Of a stretch of DNA of 9,954 bases, positions 1 through 7,072 are shown in pieces (position 1 is the stretch's first letter; the number at the start of each line of letters is the position of its first letter). A program made the translations under genes and the position numbers. The notes beneath the pieces are model-generated. The model searched no databases, had not been told where the DNA came from, and worked only from the letters and a program-made list of their open reading frames with translations. This stretch comes from Bacteroidota bacterium (GTDB taxonomy: Bacteria > Zhuqueibacterota > JdFR-76 > DREG01): positions 1 to 9,954 of the forward strand of contig JAUXJX010000034.1 in NCBI GenBank assembly GCA_030624545.1, given 5' to 3'.

Positions 1-1841
1 TCAAATGGAAAGCCCAGATAAACGAGTCTGCCAGGTGTGGTTCCACCGACAAAGGTTCCTTCGTACTGCGCACCGGCTATCTGATTCGGTCCATAGATCA
101 GGTTTGCCATCGCGCCAGCTCCGAAGGGATTCACAAAGTCGGGTGAATCCTCTGGATAAGGATTGTTGCCAAATTCGAGGTTCAAATCCTCGAATATGGT
201 CCCGCCAACTCCCAAGGCCGTGGAAATGCCGGCGTTATTTCCCACATAATCCACTTTTAAGAACTCATGTAGGAATTCTTCATCAGCCTCCGTGGAGCCT
301 GGTGAATCGCTGTCACGATCAAGATCCCAAGCGATCTCGGAACCACTCACGAAGAGCATGCCCCCGTTTCTCAGAAAGTCCGTTACCAACTGCTGCTCTT
401 CAATACTGAATGTCTCGTCATTGGCTGATTCGTCGCCCAGGAACCATATCACGGCATCATAGTCGGACAGTCTAATGCTGCCCTCCAGAAGTGCATCGTT
501 CGAAACTGCGTCGAAACCAAATCCATTCGCAGCAATCGCCTGTCCATAATAGACTGAAAAATCATGCCATTGTCCCTGCCAGCTTCCGCCCGCCTCAGTG
601 CGATCAAAGCCATCCACAACCAGAATTTTGTGATCGGGCTTGACATTGCTCGATCCGTAGACATCAGTCTGAATGCTTTCACTCCCGAATGCGTCGACTC
701 CTGTGAGCCTAAAATAGATGTCCCGTTCAAGCGAAACATCGAAGCTGGTGTTTGTCTGTATGCCGGTCAGGTTGGTCTCGTCCAGCCTCAGAGTCCAATT
801 GACGTTATCGATGCTAAAATAGAGTCTAAAACCGGACAGGGCGTCACCAGGGCCGGGAAGCCAAGCCACTTCGAGTCGAGTCTCATCACTCCTTACGTAA
901 CTCAGGACTGGTGGTGCAGGCGGAGCCGAAACTTCCACGGCGGCATAAAGCGTGTCTGAGTTTTGCCTGGTGTCCTCAGCAAATGCCATTACGACATATT
1001 TCCCGGGTGCAAGGGAAGCGGTGTCCCAAAATCCATTGCTGCTTATGTTGTTGGTGACAATATAAACATGACTGGTGGTGCTCGATAGTTGGTCAAAGAA
1101 AACGTTGTGGACGTGCGAATTGCTCGGCTTGGTGTTAAATTGGAATCGGACCCCGGCGTTGGGCGGCTCAAGCACCACCGATGAAGTGTCGGCGGACAGG
1201 ATCTTGTAGCCGATCTTGTAGGTACCGTTGTTACGCCTCGAAAGTCTTGAAGAAGGCGGGCCATTCTGTTCATCCACCTTCACAACAATATCAACGCGAC
1301 CGCCGACCTTGCCACCGGTTAATTGCCGGGTTGAACTGTTCCGGTAAAATCGAATATATCGGATGATCGGAGCCCACTGATCGACGAGAGGTGTGAGGCC
1401 CGTGCCCAATAGCATGCTGTTGCGCTCGGATCCGACAAAGCCATTTGTGAAATGAACGTGACCCAAACCCGGTAAAATCGTCCCTAGAACAGTCTGAGAC
1501 ACCCATACAGAGTCCCCTTCTTCCAACGAAGGAGCGGGGCTGATGTGGACATAGGCCTTATCTTGAACCCGCACAAACGCATTCGAGCCGGATCGAGAAA
1601 GACTCGTAACGATACCGCTGCGACCCGGATAGACAGGCGATCCATCCTCTTTGGGGATGTCCGTTCCATTATGAAAATGATCGGCGCTCCCCGTATCACG
1701 AAACTCGCAGAAGTTGCCCGTTATCTCATGTGTCGAATTGAATGGCGTGACCGGCCAAGGAAATTGGCCTTTGGCACGAGATACAAATATTAGAACGGAA
1801 TAGAGGACTATGAGCAGAATCAGAAAACGATGCTTGAACAT
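1..1841 (-). CDS. Secreted M23 peptidase / Fn3 / amidotransferase-like multidomain protein (3' end outside window)
   Basis: The frame is open from an ATG at 1841 to the window edge (613 codons, no stop), so the C-terminus is missing. Residues 1-26 form a Sec-type signal peptide: a basic start, a hydrophobic run, then a cut near AKGQ. Residues about 41-131 look like an M23 (LytM-type) metallopeptidase. HxxxD is H57/D61, the YxH histidine is H99 and HxH is H128/H130, so all expected zinc and catalytic residues are present. Residues about 135-300 are beta-rich and unassigned. Residues about 305-398 resemble a fibronectin type III domain. Residues about 404-535 resemble a class I glutamine amidotransferase/ThuA-like fold: strand KILVVDGF, then an elbow-like FVSGSEIAW. 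That elbow has Ser and no Cys, so classical glutaminase activity is unlikely. The start lies one base after the upstream stop (TGA-G-ATG), indicating translational coupling. A role in envelope peptidoglycan or extracellular polymer processing is inferred. Related proteins are often labelled 'M23 peptidase' or 'xanthan lyase'. Confidence 0.85.
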   Translation of the reverse strand, partial: MFKHRFLILLIVLYSVLIFVSRAKGQFPWPVTPFNSTHEITGNFCEFRDTGSADHFHNGTDIPKEDGSPVYPGRSGIVTSLSRSGSNAFVRVQDKAYVHISPAPSLEEGDSVWVSQTVLGTILPGLGHVHFTNGFVGSERNSMLLGTGLTPLVDQWAPIIRYIRFYRNSSTRQLTGGKVGGRVDIVVKVDEQNGPPSSRLSRRNNGTYKIGYKILSADTSSVVLEPPNAGVRFQFNTKPSNSHVHNVFFDQLSSTTSHVYIVTNNISSNGFWDTASLAPGKYVVMAFAEDTRQNSDTLYAAVEVSAPPAPPVLSYVRSDETRLEVAWLPGPGDALSGFRLYFSIDNVNWTLRLDETNLTGIQTNTSFDVSLERDIYFRLTGVDAFGSESIQTDVYGSSNVKPDHKILVVDGFDRTEAGGSWQGQWHDFSVYYGQAIAANGFGFDAVSNDALLEGSIRLSDYDAVIWFLGDESANDETFSIEEQQLVTDFLRNGGMLFVSGSEIAWDLDRDSDSPGSTEADEEFLHEFLKVDYVGNNAGISTALGVGGTIFEDLNLEFGNNPYPEDSPDFVNPFGAGAMANLIYGPNQIAGAQYEGTFVGGTTPGRLVYLGFPF

Positions 1842-1842
1842 C

Positions 1843-3090
1843 TCAGTTTATCGGCTCGAAAAACATGAACCTGTCGCGAAACCCGACGCCGAATTTCCTG
1901 CCATCGGATTTCAGAAATAGTGCCGGTCTCTTGAACTCTCTACCGGCAAAATCAATTCGTTGGATTTGACTTCCCGCTCGATCAAAGATCAATAATTGGG
2001 GATTGGTGAAAATAAAATCACGATCTTTAAATTCATCTTTGGCTACTAGAATAAAGGTCGTCGCCGGATCTTCTCCAATTTTGACGGCCGTAATCATCCC
2101 CTGCTTCCTGCTCACTTCCTGATGCCAGAGCTCCTCGCCACCTGGCAATTGGATACAACGTGCAATAGAGCGGTTCGCCATAATCAGAAACCGTGAATCG
2201 TGAGAGAATTCAGCCATTCTAAAAAGAAAATCATATTCCTTCAATTCTTGGCCGCGGCGATCGAGAAGAGCCGTATGCTTGTCTATATTTCCCTTGGAAT
2301 CGGATGCGTAGCTGGAAGCCAGCAAGAATTGACCATCCGGCGAAACTGCAATGTGGCCGGGTGTCGTGCCCGGCAGGTTCTTCCGCCACTCTTCCCGGCC
2401 GTCGACAGAGAAGGCGAATACCGTTGGCTCGCCGGAAGGATCTGGGGCGCCGGAATCAAGTGGAGAGGAAGATCGTCTACTGGCCGCTACAGCGACGAGG
2501 TCGGTTTCGCCGGAAGCGGCAATTACAAGAATCCGCTCCAGGTCCGGATATGAGCCGGCGAACAGCTCGGCTGCTCGAATGAGCTCGCCGGTACGACCGT
2601 AAAAGTTGACGATCCCGGTAAAACTGTTGCCAAGAACAATGCCCCGATCACCATCAAGCACTGACATAACGGGCAGCGGCTCGTCAAAGACATAATTCCG
2701 CTGTAATTCGAAACGTAATCGGCCTGACGCCGCATAAACCTGTAATCTCAGAATCTTGTCCCCGACTTTTGATTTATTTGTAGGCAGCACACTTGTAATT
2801 ACCAAATTTGAACCGTCTCGAGAAAACTCTGTGCTAACATAGCCTTTGGGAACAGCAATTGATTTTCCCGACTCGGCGTGAAACATCAATTCGCGGCCAC
2901 TGATGGAATTCAACAAATCCATTCCGTCCAACTTCGCGCTCCAGTAATTGACATCAACTCTGGCATCCACAGTGCGTGTGTTTCTGAACGCCGGTTTGTG
3001 TGCCGAGGGATCCTGGCAAAACAAATTGATAGGCAGGATAAACACCAGCAGCAAGATAAATGGGCAACTCTTAGCGCGAAACATGAACAA
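1843..3090 (-). CDS. Secreted beta-propeller-like protein of unknown function
   Basis: The protein has 415 residues if it starts at the TTG at 3090, or 413 from the ATG at 3084. I favour TTG because an AAGGA motif (3097-3101) sits 6 nt upstream of it but 12 nt from the ATG. Residues 1-26 form a hydrophobic signal peptide ending near FCQ. The Cys lacks a small residue before it, so this is not a convincing lipobox. The rest holds repeated WD40/PQQ-like blade motifs, for example EFSRDGSNLVI near residue 88, AVSPDGQFLLASS near 248, EFSHDSRFLIMAN near 294 and FLKSDGRKFGVGF near 393. These suggest a propeller of roughly six or seven blades acting outside the cytoplasm. No catalytic motif is recognisable. 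The gene precedes the M23 multidomain gene by a single base, so the two products probably work together, for instance as binding partner or scaffold. That role is inferred. A weak promoter and a palindrome lie upstream. Confidence 0.8.
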   Translation of the reverse strand: MFMFRAKSCPFILLLVFILPINLFCQDPSAHKPAFRNTRTVDARVDVNYWSAKLDGMDLLNSISGRELMFHAESGKSIAVPKGYVSTEFSRDGSNLVITSVLPTNKSKVGDKILRLQVYAASGRLRFELQRNYVFDEPLPVMSVLDGDRGIVLGNSFTGIVNFYGRTGELIRAAELFAGSYPDLERILVIAASGETDLVAVAASRRSSSPLDSGAPDPSGEPTVFAFSVDGREEWRKNLPGTTPGHIAVSPDGQFLLASSYASDSKGNIDKHTALLDRRGQELKEYDFLFRMAEFSHDSRFLIMANRSIARCIQLPGGEELWHQEVSRKQGMITAVKIGEDPATTFILVAKDEFKDRDFIFTNPQLLIFDRAGSQIQRIDFAGREFKRPALFLKSDGRKFGVGFRDRFMFFEPIN

Positions 3091-3096
3091 CCCATG

Positions 3097-3101
3097 TCCT
3101 T
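3097..3101 (-). promoter_or_regulatory. Shine-Dalgarno that favours a TTG start for the propeller gene
   Basis: AAGGA on the minus strand lies 6 nt before the TTG at 3090 and 12 nt before the in-frame ATG at 3084. Normal spacing supports TTG. The two proteins differ by only two residues ahead of the signal peptide, so function is not affected. Confidence 0.5.
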
Positions 3102-3129
3102 CGTTTGAAATCAGGAAATGCCATATTCA

Positions 3130-3158
3130 AATGTAAACGAATCAACCAAATAGATCAA
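3130..3158 (-). promoter_or_regulatory. Candidate sigma70-type promoter for the secreted-protein pair
   Basis: On the minus strand, TTGATC (3153-3158) and TACATT (3130-3135) are separated by 17 nt. Each matches the consensus at 4 of 6 positions, so the call rests mainly on spacing and location. It lies about 40 nt before the start codon and just beyond the terminator of the previous operon. This stretch is AT-rich, and chance matches are possible. Confidence 0.35.
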
Positions 3159-3165
3159 ATCCAAT

Positions 3166-3179
3166 GTGGGTAAACCCAC
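3166..3179. repeat. Short inverted repeat, possible operator
   Basis: A perfect 6-bp inverted repeat, GTGGGT-AA-ACCCAC, lies 7 nt upstream of the candidate -35 box of the propeller gene. A two-base gap is too tight for an RNA hairpin, so a dimeric DNA-binding site is the likelier reading. No regulator can be named. Confidence 0.3.
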
Positions 3180-3199
3180 GCTTCTAGGAATTTAGGCCC

Positions 3200-3238
3200 A
3201 ACAAAAGACAAGGGCAAAACGAAAGATCATTTTGCCCT
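3200..3238 (-). terminator. Intrinsic terminator after gdh
   Basis: A perfect 9-bp stem (AGGGCAAAA paired with TTTTGCCCT, 3230-3238 and 3211-3219) closes a 10-nt loop. On the minus strand it is followed by a T-rich tail (TGTCTTTTGT, 3201-3210). It lies 33 nt after the gdh stop codon and separates the hpf-gdh operon from the secreted-protein pair. On the plus strand no T-run follows, so it is directional. Confidence 0.75.
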
Positions 3239-3271
3239 ATATATGAGCATCGCCAGAATGATCGATTGCTG

Positions 3272-4687
3272 CTAGGGAAAGATACCCAACTCCATGTAGG
3301 ACTGCGCAACCTTGTCTATGGCACTAATGAAAGCGGCGGTTCTCAGATCGATCTCATTATTGTGCTTGTCCTTAATGCCGCGAATTTCCTGAAAGGCATT
3401 GATCATGGTCTCTTCCAAACCGGAATTCACCAAATCCTCTTCGCCGGCACCTTGCACGAGAAACTGGATTTCCTCTTCAGAGAAACTTTTGCCGGACATT
3501 TTTTCCATTGCACGCAACATACCGAGGTTGGTGCTCTCCTCGAATCGCTTTCCCATTCGGCCAAATCGCACATGCGATAGGTTCTTGAGCCATTCAAAAT
3601 ACGACACGGTAACCCCGCCGGCATTTAGAAAAGTGTCAGGAATGATCATTCTGCCGTGCTCCTTCAGGATTGAGTGCCCCTCACTTGTTATGGGTCCGTT
3701 GGCCGCTTCGGCAATTATCTTTGCCTTGATCCTGGGCGCATTTTCCCTGGTGATTTGATTTTCCAGCGCTGCCGGAACGAGAATATCACATTCGTATTCC
3801 AACAGGCTGGAAGTATCTTTGATACTCTTGGCGCCCGGGAATTCCATAATCGAACCTGTCTCCTTTTGATGCGACTTTACGGACCCGACATCCAGACCAC
3901 CCGGATTGTAAATTGCTCCGTCATATTCCGCTATGCCTGTGATTATGGCCCCACCTTTCCGGAGGAATTTTGCAGCATAATATCCGACATTTCCCAGCCC
4001 CTGGACAATTACTCTCTTATCATTCAATCCCGAGTTCAACCCGAGTGCTTTCATATCTTCAACATGGCTGCAGGCTTCCCGGATGCCAAAATAAACTCCT
4101 CTTCCCGTCGCCTCCATCCGTCCGCGCACACCGCCCTGACTTACCGGCTTTCCTGTCACGCAGGCCAGGGAATCGAGTTCACCCGTTGACAAAGCCGCGA
4201 AAGTATCCGCCATCCAGGCCATTTCCTGAGGACCTGTTCCATAGTCCGGTGCTGGTACGTCGATTCCCGCGCCGATGAAGCTCTTCTTGGTCAACTCATA
4301 AGTGTAGCGCCTCGTGATCCTTTCGATTTCGTTTTGCGAATAGAATCGCCGGTCAATTTTGACTCCACCTTTTGCACCGCCGAAGGGAACGTCGACTAAC
4401 GCACATTTATAGGTCATGAGTGCGGCCAATGCTTTGACCTCGTCCTCGTTGACGGCCACGCTATACCGGATCCCACCCTTTACCGGAAGCTTGTGGTGGC
4501 TATGCTCCGCTCGCCAGGCATGTATGGTTTCGATCGAGCCATCATCCCGCTTCAACGGAAAGGAGATGTGGTAGACCCCGTTACACATCTTGATCTGTTT
4601 CAGCAGTCCGGGAGGGTGCTTGGTAAGCACCGCCGCCTGGTCAAAATTTCGATTCACGTCATCGAAAAAGCTGACTTCATGGGCCAT
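3272..4687 (-). CDS. gdh: Glutamate dehydrogenase, GLUD1-like hexameric type
   Basis: This 471-residue cytoplasmic enzyme catalyses reversible oxidative deamination of glutamate to 2-oxoglutarate and ammonia with NAD(P). The substrate-domain motifs are present: PVKGGIRY (K70), MTYKC (K94), PFGGAKGG with catalytic K106, and VPAPD with D148. The Rossmann fold shows QGLGNVG at 229-235 followed by [12 protein letters not shown]. The blocks [24 protein letters not shown] and [14 protein letters not shown] closely resemble animal mitochondrial GDH as I remember it, more than the clostridial enzyme or RocG. Between about 381 and 418, where animal enzymes carry the regulatory antenna, a similar but somewhat shorter helical segment is present. 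The ATG at 4687 has a GAGGAT ribosome site 5 nt upstream. The gene follows EIIB by 35 nt with no hairpin between them, so it is probably the last gene of the hpf-hprK-PTS operon. Coenzyme choice cannot be read safely, but the acidic E254 and D256 after the second strand lean towards NAD. Confidence 0.95.
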   Translation of the reverse strand: MAHEVSFFDDVNRNFDQAAVLTKHPPGLLKQIKMCNGVYHISFPLKRDDGSIETIHAWRAEHSHHKLPVKGGIRYSVAVNEDEVKALAALMTYKCALVDVPFGGAKGGVKIDRRFYSQNEIERITRRYTYELTKKSFIGAGIDVPAPDYGTGPQEMAWMADTFAALSTGELDSLACVTGKPVSQGGVRGRMEATGRGVYFGIREACSHVEDMKALGLNSGLNDKRVIVQGLGNVGYYAAKFLRKGGAIITGIAEYDGAIYNPGGLDVGSVKSHQKETGSIMEFPGAKSIKDTSSLLEYECDILVPAALENQITRENAPRIKAKIIAEAANGPITSEGHSILKEHGRMIIPDTFLNAGGVTVSYFEWLKNLSHVRFGRMGKRFEESTNLGMLRAMEKMSGKSFSEEEIQFLVQGAGEEDLVNSGLEETMINAFQEIRGIKDKHNNEIDLRTAAFISAIDKVAQSYMELGIFP

Positions 4688-4722
4688 GATGATCCTCGCT
4701 CAATGAAAAGAAGAAGGAAATC

Positions 4723-5211
4723 TCATATATTTTCGCTGACAAGCTTCATTACATTGACTTTTTTGGCGCTGGGGATATCTTGCCCTTCGATGAGGATACC
4801 TCGGGATTGAAGCTCTTTGAGGCATTCCACGTCATCGTCATCCAAGAATATGTAGTCCGTTAGCTCTTGTTTTCCATCGCAGAAATGGAGACCTCCGATA
4901 TTAAGCGTCTTGAAGGGAATGTTGAGATCGAGAAGGTCCAAGGCATCCTGGAGACTTTCCACGAGCAAAATACAGCGTTCTTTGGAATGCTTTTCACTAC
5001 GAGCGTATTGCTGCAATTCGGCCCTGGTAAATACGTTGATTTCCGTGCCGGAATCAGAGAAAGACGACTCGTAAAGTTCCTTTTCCCAATCGCTTGAGGC
5101 AATTTGATCGTTGCAAAGAATGATGCGATCAGGAGCAATGAAACTTGCCCAGCCCAATACAACCTGACCGTGAATTGTCCGGTCGTCCACACGAACCAGA
5201 GAGAAGGGCAT
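4723..5211 (-). CDS. Mannose/sorbose-family PTS EIIB
   Basis: This 162-residue cytoplasmic protein belongs to the mannose/fructose/sorbose EIIB family. Members take phosphate from EIIA on a histidine and pass it to sugar bound by the EIIC-EIID membrane pair. The N-terminal motif LVRVDDRTIHGQVVLGW is intact, with the phosphorylated His at residue 14. The usual C-terminal region (IPSAKKVNVMKL) is also present, and the length is normal. I chose the ATG at 5211 because TGAGGA (5217-5222) lies 5 nt before it. A GTG at 5226 would overlap the EIIA gene and has no evident ribosome site. EIIA ends 8 nt upstream and gdh begins 35 nt downstream. EIIC, EIID, HPr and EI, which commonly follow in related operons, are absent here. 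With its partner EIIA lacking a histidine, the phosphate donor of this protein is unclear. Confidence 0.92.
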   Translation of the reverse strand: MPFSLVRVDDRTIHGQVVLGWASFIAPDRIILCNDQIASSDWEKELYESSFSDSGTEINVFTRAELQQYARSEKHSKERCILLVESLQDALDLLDLNIPFKTLNIGGLHFCDGKQELTDYIFLDDDDVECLKELQSRGILIEGQDIPSAKKVNVMKLVSENI

Positions 5212-5216
5212 CCGAA

Positions 5217-5222
5217 TCCTCA
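5217..5222 (-). promoter_or_regulatory. Shine-Dalgarno deciding the EIIB start
   Basis: TGAGGA on the minus strand overlaps the TGA stop codon of the EIIA gene and stands 5 nt before the ATG at 5211. This fixes the EIIB start there rather than at the upstream GTG. The overlap also implies coupled translation of the two PTS proteins. Confidence 0.6.
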
Positions 5223-5609
5223 GCACATATACTTGTCGATTCCCCTCTTGCCAGCATCAATCAAACTGTCGACAACCTCATTTAGGTTTCCGCTTTCACG
5301 CCTGTTAAAGAATGAAAGAAGCATGGGAAGATTTACGCCGGAAATTATCGCAACGTGCTTATTCTCGTGCGCTGATTTGCAGGCAACATTCCAGGTGCTG
5401 CCTCCTTTCAAATCAACGGCTATCAAGACACCGTGTTCACGACATTCCGGAAGATCGATTATTTTGCCGATTCTATTTGAGATTTCTTTCGGAGCGAGAT
5501 TGGCGCTGGAAATCAGGTGGACATTGGGTTGTTCGCCGAATAAAAGCGCCGCGGTACGGTAAATCGAATCACACAATACGCCGTTGGTCAAGATGATAAG
5601 GGGTATCAT
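5220..5609 (-). CDS. Mannose-family PTS EIIA homologue lacking the phosphorylated histidine
   Basis: This 129-residue protein has the EIIA-Man fold pattern. It has the first strand IPLIILTNG, the conserved LLFGEQ helix end, VLIAVDLKGGSTWN with the family Asp at D66, and GVNLPMLL near residue 91. In family members such as E. coli ManX the first strand ends in THG, and the His accepts phosphate from HPr. Here the motif is TNG and residue 9 is Asn (codon AAC at 5583-5585). The rest of the protein is intact and of normal length, so this is not a decayed gene. The start ATG is bounded by an immediately preceding in-frame TGA, and its ribosome site is weak. It sits between hprK and EIIB. A regulatory or binding role without phosphotransfer is inferred. 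A sequencing error is possible, since CAC to AAC is one base. Confidence 0.9.
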   Translation of the reverse strand: MIPLIILTNGVLCDSIYRTAALLFGEQPNVHLISSANLAPKEISNRIGKIIDLPECREHGVLIAVDLKGGSTWNVACKSAHENKHVAIISGVNLPMLLSFFNRRESGNLNEVVDSLIDAGKRGIDKYMC

Positions 5610-5637
5610 TCAGAAGACCATCAATAGGAATACCCGG

Positions 5638-6627
5638 TTACTCCGTATCGTGTTCCAGGTACTGTTTCAGTTTGTCATATTCTTTCACTCGCTTCTGCTG
5701 TCCCATTCTCTTAAGCAGTTTTTTGTTGAACTCTTTGGCCGGATGAACGCCAAATATCTTGAGGAGAGTATTTAGCGCAATGGTCTCGATAATTACGGTG
5801 ATATTCTTCCCCGGGAATATGGGTAAACCGACCTGGGGAATCTTCACTTCCAATACTTCCGTGTAATTATCTGCAAGTCCGACTCGCTCATAATCTTCGT
5901 CGGAATCCCACTCTTCGAGCCTCACTTCAACTTCGACTCGCTTCTGCTGTCGAATCGCCCGAATTCCAAAAATGCTTTTAACGTCAATAATGCCCAGACC
6001 GCGAATTTCAATGTGATGCTCCAGTATCTCATTTGCCATACCGATGAGGATATCGTCGGCCTTGCGAATAATCGTGACCAGATCATCTGCAACGAGCCGA
6101 TGGCCCCTCTCAACCAGGTCCAGGCCAACCTCGCTTTTGCCAATGCCGCTGCGTCCGGAAAGGAGCACACCTATCCCATAAACATCTACGAGCGTGGCAT
6201 GCACCTGGGTCCTGGGTGCAAACTCTTCCTCAAGATAGTTTCCCAGGACATGAACAAAGCTGGTCGTCGAGAGCGGACTACGAAACAAGGGTATGCGCCC
6301 GTCGCTGCATAACTCGTGCAATTCTTTATAGACCTTATTGTTATTCGTAACGACAATGCACGGAATTTCGAATTCGGAGAGCCTGTTGAAAGCGATGTTT
6401 CGTTCCCTGGTCGAAAGGGAATCAAGATAGGCGACTTCCGTGTTGCCAAGAATCTGAATTCTCTCGTACGAAAAAATGTCCACAAACCCGGTCAATGCAA
6501 GACCGGGCCTGTGGAGCTCAATTTGACTGATCTTCTTCTCTTCTAAGCCGTCTTTGCTTGAAAGCAAATCAAGCTTTAGCGATCGCTTGTTGCTCTCGTA
6601 AAATTCTTTGATGGTTATTTGCGGCAT
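5638..6627 (-). CDS. hprK: HPr kinase/phosphorylase
   Basis: This 329-residue cytoplasmic bifunctional enzyme phosphorylates and dephosphorylates the regulatory serine of HPr in response to ATP, phosphate and sugar phosphates. The N-terminal domain spans about 1-130. The catalytic domain begins near H143 (QVHATLVDVYG) and continues with the P-loop GRSGIGKSE (K164, E166), LVADDLV with D181/D182, and the family signature EIRGLGIIDVKSIFGI at 207-222. All catalytic residues known from the Lactobacillus casei enzyme have counterparts. The ATG lies two bases after the hpf stop, and EIIA follows 28 nt later. HPr itself, the substrate, is not in the window. In related genomes hprK sits with mannose-family PTS genes as here, where it is thought to control a partial, largely regulatory PTS. 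Confidence 0.97.
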   Translation of the reverse strand: MPQITIKEFYESNKRSLKLDLLSSKDGLEEKKISQIELHRPGLALTGFVDIFSYERIQILGNTEVAYLDSLSTRERNIAFNRLSEFEIPCIVVTNNNKVYKELHELCSDGRIPLFRSPLSTTSFVHVLGNYLEEEFAPRTQVHATLVDVYGIGVLLSGRSGIGKSEVGLDLVERGHRLVADDLVTIIRKADDILIGMANEILEHHIEIRGLGIIDVKSIFGIRAIRQQKRVEVEVRLEEWDSDEDYERVGLADNYTEVLEVKIPQVGLPIFPGKNITVIIETIALNTLLKIFGVHPAKEFNKKLLKRMGQQKRVKEYDKLKQYLEHDTE

Positions 6628-6629
6628 AA

Positions 6630-6974
6630 CTACGTCATCTCTTCTTCCACAACCGTTCCGGACAACGAATCGTTTATTTTTTCGTGAGAATGCTGTCGGA
6701 GTTTTGCTTTGTGTCTTTTTAATTGTCTTTCAAGTTTTTCCACCGCAAGATCTATTGATTTATAGAAGTCATCCGATGACTCCTTGACTGACAGCAAGCC
6801 GTTTGAAACCTTCAGGATCATTTCCGCAATATGATTGTTTCTTTCCTGACTTAAAACGATATCACAAGAAACTATTGCATCGAAATACTTGTTCAACCGG
6901 GCAACTTCAGCCTCTGCATATTTTTTCAAACTGTCATTTGCCTTAAAACGCCTTGCAGTGAATTTGGTTTGCAT
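6630..6974 (-). CDS. hpf: Ribosome hibernation promoting factor, short form
   Basis: This 114-residue protein of the HPF/RaiA (YfiA) family binds in the tRNA and mRNA channel of the small subunit and silences ribosomes in stationary phase. Family features seen are KFTARRF at the N-terminus, YFDAIVSCDIVLS, HIAEMILKVSNGLL, and SIDLAVEKLERQLKRHKAKLR at the end of the domain. There is no long C-terminal dimerisation domain, so it is the short type. I chose the second ATG at 6974. AGGAG (6983-6987) lies 8 nt before it but only 2 nt before the ATG at 6980. It heads the operon that continues into hprK two bases later. In many bacteria rpoN precedes hpf; here xerC does. Confidence 0.95.
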   Translation of the reverse strand: MQTKFTARRFKANDSLKKYAEAEVARLNKYFDAIVSCDIVLSQERNNHIAEMILKVSNGLLSVKESSDDFYKSIDLAVEKLERQLKRHKAKLRQHSHEKINDSLSGTVVEEEMT

Positions 6975-6982
6975 AGTCATCT

Positions 6983-6987
6983 CTCCT
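6983..6987 (-). promoter_or_regulatory. Shine-Dalgarno deciding the hpf start
   Basis: AGGAG on the minus strand is 8 nt from the ATG at 6974 and 2 nt from the ATG at 6980. Spacing therefore supports the downstream ATG, giving a protein that begins MQTKFTARRF, the usual family start. Confidence 0.7.
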
Positions 6988-7021
6988 GCTCTTCGGAATT
7001 TTAGTTTTAGGCATCAATGTG

Positions 7022-7050
7022 ATTATGCCAACGCACTCAAGGTTTATCAA
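7022..7050 (-). promoter_or_regulatory. Sigma70-type promoter of the hpf-hprK-PTS-gdh operon
   Basis: On the minus strand, TTGATA (7045-7050) and CATAAT (7022-7027) each match the consensus at 5 of 6 positions and are separated by exactly 17 nt. Transcription would begin near 7015, leaving a leader of about 40 nt before hpf. No sigma54 (-24/-12) pattern is seen, although hpf often lies beside rpoN elsewhere. Confidence 0.7.
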
Positions 7051-7063
7051 TCTGAAGTCTAAT

Positions 7064-7072
7064 TCACCTCCT
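7064..7072 (-). promoter_or_regulatory. Orphan full-length Shine-Dalgarno-like sequence
   Basis: The minus strand reads AGGAGGTGA, a complete complement of the typical 16S rRNA 3' tail. No ATG or GTG start follows at a usable distance. The only nearby reading frame is an eight-codon ORF (MMRFEEVN) that contains it. It lies upstream of the hpf promoter, so it is not in the predicted hpf leader. Confidence 0.3.

Noticed and set aside
564..959. 131-codon plus-strand ORF, and a 96-codon minus-strand ORF at 449-739
   Set aside because: Both are out of frame with the continuous 613-codon minus-strand gene that covers this region with coherent domains.
1340..1480. Repeated GGTAAAATCG near 1341 and 1470
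   Set aside because: Two short copies inside one coding region, with no further copies or regular spacing; best explained as chance.
3674..4189. 171-codon plus-strand ORF
   Set aside because: It lies wholly antisense to the strongly conserved gdh and its translation matches no known family. It is a shadow frame.
4688..4760. Possible separate promoter for gdh in the EIIB 3' end
   Set aside because: A TTGTCA and a TATATG are present but only 7 nt apart, so they cannot form a sigma70 promoter.
5212..5226. GTG start for EIIB adding five residues
   Set aside because: It overlaps the EIIA stop and has no ribosome site at proper spacing, whereas the ATG at 5211 has TGAGGA 5 nt upstream.
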